A stretch of 8,532 nucleotides of DNA, taken from assembly GCA_026391115.1 (NCBI GenBank), contig JAPLER010000197.1:1-8532 (forward strand). The letters are read 5' to 3'. A program made the translations under genes and the position numbers. The notes below the pieces were generated by a model. It did no database searches. It was given only the letters and a program-made list of their open reading frames with translations, and was not told where the DNA came from. This document shows positions 1 to 5,379 of the stretch, piece by piece. Origin of the DNA: Bacteroidota bacterium. GTDB taxonomy: Bacteria; Bacteroidota; Bacteroidia; Chitinophagales; Chitinophagaceae. How positions within the stretch are numbered: the first letter of the stretch is position 1; each line of letters opens with the position of its first letter.

Positions 1-1102
1 AAATAGTCAAACTATTTTTCAAATCTTTACTTTCAACTTCAATAGTTTTTTTTTTTTTTTTAAGGCTAGATACGACAATAGTGAGTTGGGTATTACTACC
101 TAATTTATTCAACTCAAAACTGCCATCTGCTTTGCTTGTTGTACCTAGTTTGGTTCCTTTAATTTGAATAGATGCACCAGGAATTGTAGTGCCTTTATCG
201 TCTATTATTTTGCCTTTGAGTTTATTGTCAACACTACTTACTTCACCCACTATACCCTCTAATGCTTTTGTAAAAGAAACAGCTTGGTGTGCTTCAATTT
301 CCTTAGCTGTTATTGTTCTTTCTCCTCTACATACAAAGGGTGCTTTTTTTACCATACCAAAAGATGCGGCTTGTTGGGCTTTAATTTCTTTTGCAGATAT
401 AGTTTGTGGTGTCCCTGTAAAATAAGTTTGTTTAACCACTCCATAGGGAACTTGAACAATCACTTTTTCAATAGAATCGTTAATATATGCCAATTTGATT
501 ACAAGATTTTCATTGTTTTTCACTTGAATCCTTCTGGTTTCATAATTTGATGCTCGTATTGTTAGACTAGTAATTGACTTCGCTTTGCATAAGAAATTAC
601 CATCCTTATCTGAAACAACACCTTTATTAGTTTTGTCAATCACAATACTTGCTCCCGCAATAGCAGCACCTTTTTCATCAGTAACTTTTCCTGATACTGT
701 TGTTAATTCGGGTGCACTCACTTCACCTTTTGTAAGTTGTAATTCATTGGTTTGAGGAGTTGCTTTTTGTGTAGGAAATGCTACTTTGCCTTGCAATTTT
801 GCTTGACCAAATGATTTTACTCCAATAAAAAAACTTATAACACTCGCTACAAAATAATTCCATTTGCCAGGTTGTTTTTGAGGCTCAATTAATGGACGTT
901 GCAGCTGGTCGTTGTGAAATCTGCCACAAGTATTGCCTTGTGCATTTTTAAAATAATCCAGTACTTGTCTGTCACTCATTACACTAAAATCAACAACTAC
1001 TTTGTTGCAGCTTTGGCAGTGTCTGCCTTTGTCTTGTGGTGTCATTGCATCCCAGTTTTCGTTGCAAGGCTCTGGAATGTGTAATAAAATTGGTGCTTTC
1101 AT
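1..1102 (-). CDS. Four-cysteine N-terminal module plus carboxypeptidase-regulatory-like repeat protein (3' part outside window)
   Basis: Reading the minus strand from the ATG at 1102 gives 367 codons with no stop, so the gene continues past the left edge. Residues about 4-71 form a module I recognise from many Bacteroidota proteins: PEPC (C13), then C29-x2-C32, VVVDFSVMSD, and CGRF (C59). A hydrophobic stretch at 83-95, followed by FGQ-A, could be a membrane anchor or an internal signal peptide. Residues about 136-206 (VSGKVTDEKGAAIAGASIVI) are a first carboxypeptidase-regulatory-like beta-sandwich. A second one starts near 295 (KLKGKIIDDKGTTIPGASIQI). Between them, about 218-287 resemble a TonB plug (YGVVKQTYFTG, ISAKEI, ALEGIVG), and the ISAKEI block occurs twice (234-248 and 263-277). 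Codons 348-352 are five lysines encoded by an A16 run. The role is unknown; cell-envelope location is inferred. The start is supported by the module beginning MKAPILLHIPEPC. No Shine-Dalgarno is visible, only an A-rich leader. Confidence 0.85.
   Translation of the reverse strand, partial: MKAPILLHIPEPCNENWDAMTPQDKGRHCQSCNKVVVDFSVMSDRQVLDYFKNAQGNTCGRFHNDQLQRPLIEPQKQPGKWNYFVASVISFFIGVKSFGQAKLQGKVAFPTQKATPQTNELQLTKGEVSAPELTTVSGKVTDEKGAAIAGASIVIDKTNKGVVSDKDGNFLCKAKSITSLTIRASNYETRRIQVKNNENLVIKLAYINDSIEKVIVQVPYGVVKQTYFTGTPQTISAKEIKAQQAASFGMVKKAPFVCRGERTITAKEIEAHQAVSFTKALEGIVGEVSSVDNKLKGKIIDDKGTTIPGASIQIKGTKLGTTSKADGSFELNKLGSNTQLTIVVSSLKKKKKTIEVESKDLKNSLTI
46..61 (-). repeat. A16 homopolymer inside a coding region
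   Basis: Sixteen consecutive T on the plus strand are sixteen A on the coding strand of the left-edge gene. They encode Lys348-Lys352 plus the first base of the following Thr codon. With sixteen bases the frame stays open and the downstream sequence (TIEVESKDLKNSLTI) fits the end of a carboxypeptidase-regulatory-like domain, so the length given is consistent with an intact gene. A one-base change either way would shift the frame. It is a candidate for polymerase slippage or for a read-length error. Confidence 0.9.
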
Positions 1103-1195
1103 AATACAACTTTTTTGGTGTTAATAATTTAATTACATCAACTAGATGCATCACATTTTTACATTACATAAATATTTTACAACTTATTTAAAAAA

Positions 1196-1250
1196 TATTT
1201 TTGAAATAGTAGTTTATAATTTTTTAGCAATGCATTACACTTTACTTTTG
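1196..1250 (+). promoter_or_regulatory. Candidate Bacteroidota -7 elements upstream of the SDR gene
   Basis: TACTTTTG at 1243-1250 matches the Bacteroidota -7 consensus TAnnTTTG and would place a start site roughly 30 bases before the ATG at 1285. A second match, TATTTTTG, lies at 1196-1203. Neither has a clear TTTG -33 element about 20 bases upstream, so each is a half-match in very AT-rich DNA. I found no matching element on the minus strand for the divergent gene at 1102. The rest of the 1103-1284 intergenic region shows only an AT-only inverted repeat (1170-1178 with 1192-1200) and a short palindrome, GATGCATC, at 1145-1152. Confidence 0.35.
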
Positions 1251-1284
1251 TTTAATAATTAACTGTAGCATTCATAAACACATA

Positions 1285-2091
1285 ATGAGTAGTTTTAATA
1301 ATAAAGTAGTTGTAATTACTGGTGGTAGCGATGGTATTGGAAAAGCTTTGGTAGAGCATTTTTTACAATTGGGTGCTAAAGTGTCTACTTGTGGTAGAAA
1401 TTATGACAAACTATATCAACTACAACAAGCCAATGCTGGCAAGGCTTTACATATTTTTACTGCCGATGTAAGTAAAGAGCAGGAATGTAAAAACTTTATT
1501 GATGCAACTATTACAACTTACAATACAATTGATATTTTAATTAATAATGCAGGTGTGTCTATGCGTTCTCTTTTTGCAGATGTTGAATTAGATACATTGA
1601 GGAAAGTAATGGATATCAACTTTTGGGGAACTCTTAATTGTACCAAATTTTGTTTGCCATACATTACAAAAAACAAAGGCACTATTGTGGGAGTATCAAG
1701 TATTGCTGGGTATAGAGGTTTGCCAGGAAGAACAGCTTATAGTGCCAGCAAATTTGCTGTTAATGGTTTTATGGAAGCATTGCGTACAGAATTATTACAC
1801 ACAGGTGTAAACGTAATGTGGGTTTGCCCAGGATTTACAAGTAGTAATATTAGAAATGCAGCTTTAACCAGCAATGGTAATGCTCAAGAAGAAAGCCCAA
1901 TGGACGAGGGCAAAATGATGAGTAGCGAAGCATGTGCAACTCATATTATTAATGCTATAGAAAAAAGAAAACGCACATTGGTACTTACTTTTACAGGAAA
2001 ACGTGCAGTATTTATGAATAGATTTTTTGCATCGCTTGCAGATAAATTAACGCATAACTTTTTCTTTAAAAACGGAATTTTAGTAAAATAA
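1285..2091 (+). CDS. Short-chain dehydrogenase/reductase (SDR) family oxidoreductase
   Basis: A 268-residue classical SDR, the usual length for the family. The Rossmann cofactor motif TGGSDGIG is at 12-19. R38 after the second strand suggests a preference for NADP(H). D61 follows as in ADVS, NNAG is at 87-90, and the catalytic tetrad is N112, S139 (in VSSIAGYRG), Y152 and K156 (YSASK). P182-G183 opens the substrate lid. The C-terminal tail (about 225-268) is basic and carries aromatic residues, so it may associate with membrane. The overall look (GYRGLPGRTAYSASKFAVNGFMEALRTEL) is like the DHRS7/YqjQ-type SDRs, but the substrate cannot be told from sequence. It is the first gene of the plus-strand cluster, with the DUF62 gene 46 bases downstream. 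The ATG at 1285 fits the SDR N-terminus (MSSFNNKVVVITGG). Confidence 0.95.
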   Translation: MSSFNNKVVVITGGSDGIGKALVEHFLQLGAKVSTCGRNYDKLYQLQQANAGKALHIFTADVSKEQECKNFIDATITTYNTIDILINNAGVSMRSLFADVELDTLRKVMDINFWGTLNCTKFCLPYITKNKGTIVGVSSIAGYRGLPGRTAYSASKFAVNGFMEALRTELLHTGVNVMWVCPGFTSSNIRNAALTSNGNAQEESPMDEGKMMSSEACATHIINAIEKRKRTLVLTFTGKRAVFMNRFFASLADKLTHNFFFKNGILVK

Positions 2092-2104
2092 ACATATTAA
2101 AAGA

Positions 2105-2125
2105 CTGGTAAATCAATATTACCAG
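2105..2125 (+). repeat. Perfect 7-bp inverted repeat between the SDR and DUF62 genes
   Basis: CTGGTAA at 2105-2111 and TTACCAG at 2119-2125 are exact reverse complements around a 7-base loop. They fill much of the 46-base gap, ending 12 bases before the ATG at 2138. A run of T follows only weakly (TTTT at 2132-2135), so it is a poor intrinsic terminator. It could instead be a processing hairpin, a leader structure affecting translation of the downstream gene, or a dyad operator. The sequence shows the dyad directly; the function is inferred. Confidence 0.5.
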
Positions 2126-2137
2126 AACCTATTTTCA

Positions 2138-2959
2138 ATGCCTATTGTAACACTTTCTACAGATATTGGACAACAAGATTATATTGTTGGTGCCATTAAA
2201 GGTCAATTGCTGCAAAGCAATGCTGACCTGAATCTTGTGGACATCAGTCATTATTTATCTCAATCCAATTTTCCAGAAGCTGCATATATATGTGGCAATG
2301 CATTCAAATATTTCCCAGATAAAACCATACACATTGTCATCATTAACTTTTTTGAAAAAAAGAGCGATAATATTTTGGTTGCAGAATACAACAATCAATA
2401 CATTATTTGTGCAGACAATGGTTTATTAACTATGATTACAGATACTAATCCTGTTAGAGTATATAAACTTCCATATAAACATTCTGAAACTTTTTTACAA
2501 ACCACACAACACATTGCCAGTTTTATACAACAGCTTATTAATGGCAAATCTTTAATAGAAACAGTAGAAGTTTTTACAGATTATTTAATAAAGTTCCCTT
2601 TAAAACCAATGGCAACAGGCGAATGGATAAAAGGGCAAATTATCTTTATTGATAACTTTGAAAATGTAGTGATTAATATTACTAAACCCATTTTTGAAGA
2701 GTATAGAAAAGGACGAGCATTTAGTATTGTATTGAAACGCAATGAAGAGATTGAAAGCCTGAGTAATAATTATTTAACTGTACCCGAAGGCGAAAAACTG
2801 GCTTGGTTTAATAGTGCAGGTTATTTAGAACTTGCAGTAAACAAAGGCAATATGGCTGGGCTTTTTGGACTGCAAGGGTTTAATGAATTAAATTACAAAG
2901 AGGGAAAATCTATGCAGAATAAATTGTTTTATTCTAATGTCACCATTTTCTTTCATTAA
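2138..2959 (+). CDS. SAM hydroxide adenosyltransferase (DUF62 / SAM hydrolase) family protein
   Basis: A 273-residue protein of the family formerly called DUF62, whose characterised members hydrolyse S-adenosylmethionine to adenosine and methionine and share a fold with fluorinase and chlorinase. The N-terminal domain opens with TLSTDIGQQDYIVGAIKG (5-22), matching the family's TTDFG..D.YVGA.KG with D9 and D14. ADNGLL (92-97) corresponds to the PDNG site. In the C-terminal domain, KGQIIFIDNFENVVINITK (165-183) and NSAGYLELAVNKGN (225-238) match conserved family strands. The usual VDPGVG stretch is replaced by INFFEKKS (69-76). The roughly 20-residue loop of fluorinases between that site and the PDNG region is absent, so hydroxide is the likely nucleophile. 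The preceding gene ends 46 bases upstream; a lipoprotein gene follows 12 bases downstream. Confidence 0.9.
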   Translation: MPIVTLSTDIGQQDYIVGAIKGQLLQSNADLNLVDISHYLSQSNFPEAAYICGNAFKYFPDKTIHIVIINFFEKKSDNILVAEYNNQYIICADNGLLTMITDTNPVRVYKLPYKHSETFLQTTQHIASFIQQLINGKSLIETVEVFTDYLIKFPLKPMATGEWIKGQIIFIDNFENVVINITKPIFEEYRKGRAFSIVLKRNEEIESLSNNYLTVPEGEKLAWFNSAGYLELAVNKGNMAGLFGLQGFNELNYKEGKSMQNKLFYSNVTIFFH

Positions 2960-2971
2960 TTAATATAAGCA

Positions 2972-3349
2972 TTGAAATTATTTACTTACATACTAATCAT
3001 TCTTTTTGCAACTGCTTGCTTGCAAGAAAAAATAACACCTGCTGATAATGCATTAGATGCTGCACGTGGCTATAAAACAGCTTGCCTTAAAGGCAACTTT
3101 GATATAGCCAAAAATTACTTAACAGAAAGCAGTAAAAGCAGTTATTACTTTACAGAACATCAAAAAGATTTTAAAATATTATCTGATGCACAAAAGAGAG
3201 AATTATATGCAGCATCATTGGTTATTTATACTGTAAAATCAATATCTCCAACACAATCTTTGGTTATTGTTAAAGATTCTTACACCAAATTAATAGACAC
3301 TATTACTACCATTAAACAAAACAATATCTGGCTTGTACAATTAAAATAA
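2972..3349 (+). CDS. Small putative lipoprotein, function unknown (possibly DUF4878-like)
   Basis: A 125-residue protein with a lipoprotein-type signal peptide: MKLFTYILIILFATAC places the lipidated cysteine at C16, preceded by A-T-A. That is a weaker lipobox than one with Leu at -3. The mature part has an ALDAARGYKTACLKGNFDIAKNYL helix and then strands ending in NNIWLVQLK. That layout resembles small NTF2-like or DUF4878 lipoproteins, but this is recognition by pattern only. The start codon is TTG: an in-frame TAA lies just upstream at 2966-2968 and no ATG precedes the signal peptide. The gene sits 12 bases after the DUF62 gene and 5 bases before crcB, so all three are probably co-transcribed. 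It is likely tethered to the inner or outer membrane facing the periplasm. Its role is unknown. Confidence 0.8.
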   Translation: MKLFTYILIILFATACLQEKITPADNALDAARGYKTACLKGNFDIAKNYLTESSKSSYYFTEHQKDFKILSDAQKRELYAASLVIYTVKSISPTQSLVIVKDSYTKLIDTITTIKQNNIWLVQLK

Positions 3350-3354
3350 AGTGT

Positions 3355-3726
3355 ATGATAAAGAATATTTTTTTGGTGGCTATAGGTGGTGCTGGCGGTA
3401 GTGTAGTTCGCTATTTAAGTTCATTTATTTTCTCTTCAAAAAAATTCCCTTTAACCACTTTTTTCGTAAATATTCTAGGGTGTTTTTTTATTGGTTTATT
3501 GATGGGATATTTTATTAAACAACAAACCACGCAAAGTTGGCAAATGCTTTTGGTTACAGGATTCTGTGGAGGATTTACAACATTTTCTGCTTTTAGTTAC
3601 GATATTGTTTTGCTAATGCAGCAACAACGTTATACAACAGCTTTATTGTATGTTTTTTCAACATTAATTTTAGGAGTTTTAGCTACAATTTTAGGAATGT
3701 ATATTGTAAAGCAAGTTAGTATCTGA
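3355..3726 (+). CDS. crcB: Fluoride ion channel CrcB/Fluc
   Basis: A 123-residue, four-helix membrane protein of normal length for Fluc, which works as an antiparallel dual-topology dimer that lets fluoride leave the cytoplasm. Family signatures are all visible: GGAGGSVVRY at 11-20, FFVNILGCFFIG at 36-47 with the conserved N39, and TGFCGGFTTFSAFSYD at 68-83. The TTFS segment contributes to the central sodium site, and F77 and F80 correspond to the two pore-lining phenylalanines of characterised Flucs. Only one crcB copy is in the window, consistent with a homodimeric channel. It starts 5 bases after the lipoprotein gene, leaving no room for its own fluoride riboswitch or promoter, so expression probably comes from upstream. 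Its last 11 bases overlap the end of the convergent minus-strand gene. Confidence 0.96.
   Translation: MIKNIFLVAIGGAGGSVVRYLSSFIFSSKKFPLTTFFVNILGCFFIGLLMGYFIKQQTTQSWQMLLVTGFCGGFTTFSAFSYDIVLLMQQQRYTTALLYVFSTLILGVLATILGMYIVKQVSI
3716..3726. other. 11-bp tail-to-tail overlap of crcB and the methyltransferase-like gene
   Basis: The crcB stop TGA is at 3724-3726. The minus-strand gene's stop is TAA, read from 3718 to 3716, so the two coding regions share eleven bases in convergent orientation. No strong intrinsic terminator separates the two clusters. An imperfect dyad (GTAAAGCAA at 3706-3714 with TTGCTTCAC at 3737-3745, one mismatch, 22-base loop) spans the junction but lacks a GC-rich stem. Confidence 0.9.
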
Positions 3727-4288
3727 TATTGAAATGTTGCTTCACTTTAAAATCTGGGTTTATAACAGCAATACCCAAATGATACAAATCAATAGTCGTA
3801 TCAATTCTTTTATCTGCAACAAGATGTTGCCATAATTTTTGTTGGTGTTGATGAGTATTATTTTTATTGATAATAATGAAAGATTTTGGTTTGCAAGCTT
3901 CTATGATTTCATCAATGCTTAAATCTTGCGATATTGCTGTATCAATAAAAATAAGATCTTTTTGTTCCCTTTGCAATTCATTTGAAATAGCTGCATTGGT
4001 ATTGTTTAAATAAAGCTGGGTAATGGCATTTGAATTAATTGCTACTACATTTTTCAACTGATAATAATCAACCATTCTAAATAACAACTCATCTACTTTT
4101 TTAGCGTTACATAACTCATTATCTGCATATTTTTTTCTGGCTTGTTCAAGCTCTTTAAAGCAATAAAACACCCTATCATCATTCAATACGTTCATTATAA
4201 AATCATATACAAATGGAGAGTGCGTGCCGTGCCCTTTTGAGTTAGAAGCCTTAAACCAAAATTTTAAAAACTGTAAATTGAATAACAT
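3716..4288 (-). CDS. Shortened SAM-methyltransferase-like protein, probably lacking a SAM site
   Basis: A 190-residue protein whose two ends match a Bacteroidota class I methyltransferase-like family: KGHGTHSPFVYDFIMNVLND (18-37) at the N-terminus and DLYHLGIAVINPDFKVKQHF (167-186) at the C-terminus. I recall the family being around 240-270 residues. The part after YYQLKNV, where the family has a glycine-rich SAM loop (E.GTSLGI.T.YL), reads VVAINSNAITQLYL (81-94), with no glycines. DLIFIDTA (111-118) follows after only about 16 residues, where normally a whole SAM-binding segment lies. The reading frame is continuous, so this is internal loss and divergence, not a simple frameshift. Catalytic activity is doubtful. 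The gene starts 15 bases after the membrane protein gene on the same strand and ends by overlapping crcB by 11 bases. Confidence 0.75.
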   Translation of the reverse strand: MLFNLQFLKFWFKASNSKGHGTHSPFVYDFIMNVLNDDRVFYCFKELEQARKKYADNELCNAKKVDELLFRMVDYYQLKNVVAINSNAITQLYLNNTNAAISNELQREQKDLIFIDTAISQDLSIDEIIEACKPKSFIIINKNNTHQHQQKLWQHLVADKRIDTTIDLYHLGIAVINPDFKVKQHFNIRY

Positions 4289-4303
4289 AACTAACTGAAT
4301 AAC

Positions 4304-4825
4304 CTATCTATTAAACTGTAGAATTTTCTTTTGATAAGGCAGGTATTTTATAAACCAAAATGCAGCATACAAAAAAACAAACCAACTAAAATAATGCATC
4401 ATTTGAAAAGGCAAATGATAAGTAGTAAAACTGCTAAAGTAAAAGTTGCTTTTACCCTTTACACAATCAAATACATATACCAACCAATTATTTAAAAATA
4501 AAAACAACATCAATAAACTTAGTATTCTATTGCCCATAATAGGCTTTATTAAAAAAAGAAAAGGCACCAAAATAATAAGCCAGTTTTTCACATCTTGCCA
4601 ACCAATTTCAATTTTTGCATTAGGGTCTGGTTTTACATTCATTTCCATTGCCATTTTTACAAAAGCGTATAATTGGCGAATAATAAAAACAGAATTGAAT
4701 ATGAGTAAGATATTTACAATAGCTAGTGCATTCAAAGCATAATATCTTTTCTTACCTTTTAAAAATAAGCTTAACAAAACGAGTATTGGAGCTAAATAAG
4801 TAAATGCTGTATCAAAAAATTCCAT
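4304..4825 (-). CDS. Hypothetical five-helix membrane protein
   Basis: A 173-residue protein I do not recognise. Hydrophobic segments at about 9-23, 30-50, 82-97, 100-120 and 144-162 predict five transmembrane helices. A hydrophilic loop between helices 2 and 3 (about 58-80, NVKPDPNAKIEIGW) and a basic C-terminus (YQKKILQFNR) suggest ends on opposite faces. No enzyme motif is visible. I chose the ATG at 4825 over an in-frame TTG at 4843: the ATG lies 2 bases after the folA stop and a GGAGG sequence sits 11 bases upstream of it, whereas the TTG start would overlap folA by 16 bases. Tight packing suggests translational coupling with folA. The following gene on the strand begins 15 bases on. I infer the same operon but no shared function. 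Confidence 0.8.
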   Translation of the reverse strand: MEFFDTAFTYLAPILVLLSLFLKGKKRYYALNALAIVNILLIFNSVFIIRQLYAFVKMAMEMNVKPDPNAKIEIGWQDVKNWLIILVPFLFLIKPIMGNRILSLLMLFLFLNNWLVYVFDCVKGKSNFYFSSFTTYHLPFQMMHYFSWFVFLYAAFWFIKYLPYQKKILQFNR

Positions 4826-4827
4826 AA

Positions 4828-5322
4828 CTATTTTTTCCTCCAAGTTTGAAAACTATAATTAAATGCGTGCTTTTCATCAGCACTAAATTTCTCTTCATTT
4901 ATTAATTCAAAATCATTTTCCTTTATTTCTGGAAAAAAGGTATCGCCGTCAATTACAGTATCAACTCTTGTTAAATAAATAGTATTTGCTTTAGGTAATG
5001 TTTCTTTGTAAATTTCTCCTCCGCCAATAATAAATATTTCTTTGTACAAATGCTCTTTAGCTACAAATACAGCATCTGCAATACTTTCAACAACTACAGC
5101 ACCACTGGGTGTATAATCCTTTTGCCTTGTAATGACGATATTCAACCTGCCATTTAAAGGCTTGCTGTTCATCGATTCAAAAGTTTTTCTACCCATAACA
5201 ACAGGCATTGCCCAAGTGGTTTGTTTAAAAAACTTCATATCGTTTGGCAAGTGCCAAAGCAACTGGTTGTTTTTACCAATGGCATTATTTAAAGAAGCTG
5301 CAACAATGATTGAAATCTTCAA
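4828..5322 (-). CDS. folA: Dihydrofolate reductase
   Basis: A 164-residue type I dihydrofolate reductase, which reduces dihydrofolate to tetrahydrofolate with NADPH in the cytoplasm for thymidylate, purine and methionine synthesis. IVAASLNNAIGKNNQLLWHL (6-25) contains the Met20-type loop. W23, the catalytic acid D28 and F32 are in place, MGRKTFES at 43-50 binds NADPH, and IIGGGEIY at 98-105 is the conserved glycine turn. The C-terminus (HAFNYSFQTWRKK) is complete. The start is a TTG at 5322-5320: going upstream the codons are ACT, ACT, TTA, CTA, then an in-frame TAA, so no ATG or GTG is possible, and MKISIIVAAS matches the family start exactly. It lies 57 bases after rfbD and 2 bases before the membrane protein gene. 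No thymidylate synthase gene, a common neighbour, is in the window. Confidence 0.97.
   Translation of the reverse strand: MKISIIVAASLNNAIGKNNQLLWHLPNDMKFFKQTTWAMPVVMGRKTFESMNSKPLNGRLNIVITRQKDYTPSGAVVVESIADAVFVAKEHLYKEIFIIGGGEIYKETLPKANTIYLTRVDTVIDGDTFFPEIKENDFELINEEKFSADEKHAFNYSFQTWRKK
4837..4841 (-). promoter_or_regulatory. Shine-Dalgarno sequence inside the 3' end of folA
   Basis: GGAGG on the minus strand lies within the last codons of folA, 11 bases before the ATG at 4825 of the membrane protein gene. Shine-Dalgarno sites are otherwise rare in this window, so this one helps to decide the start. The same bases also encode Trp-Arg of the FolA C-terminus, which could explain the match by chance. 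The spacing is slightly longer than the usual optimum. Confidence 0.45.
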
Positions 5323-5326
5323 AGTA

Positions 5327-5361
5327 GTTAATAGTTAATAGTGAACAGTTAATAGTTTAAA
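5327..5361. repeat. Tandem heptamer repeat (GTTAATA type), five imperfect units
   Basis: On the plus strand the units are GTTAATA, GTTAATA, GTGAACA, GTTAATA and GTTTAAA, each seven bases with no gap. The array fills most of the 57-base space between rfbD and folA and ends four bases upstream of the folA TTG start codon. Similar GTTAATA/GTGAACA arrays are, as I recall, scattered between genes in many Bacteroidota genomes. Copy number could change by slippage and alter the folA leader. That effect is inferred. Confidence 0.8.
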
Positions 5362-5379
5362 ACAATTTATATTAAGCGA

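Noticed and set aside
1..61. Frameshift or premature stop caused by the A16 run
   Set aside because: Tracing the frame codon by codon shows it stays open through the run to the window edge, with sensible domain sequence after it.
189..1084. Plus-strand open frames at 189-425, 284-550 and 899-1084
   Set aside because: They lie opposite the well-supported minus-strand coding region and show no recognisable domain.
1170..1200. Nine-base inverted repeat in the divergent intergenic region
   Set aside because: The stem contains only A and T in very AT-rich DNA, so it is easily a chance match.
2138..2959. Fluorinase or chlorinase identity for the DUF62 protein
   Set aside because: The fluorinase loop and its TYPATG-type motif are absent; the sequence fits the hydrolase group.
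3345..3356. Fluoride riboswitch ahead of crcB
   Set aside because: Only five bases separate crcB from the preceding gene, and I see no riboswitch-like conserved sequence there.
3706..3745. Bidirectional terminator between the convergent clusters
   Set aside because: The dyad has one mismatch, an AT-rich stem and a 22-base loop, so it is too weak to call.
4446..4742. Plus-strand open frame of 98 codons
   Set aside because: It is antisense to the membrane protein gene, with no domain and no start signal.
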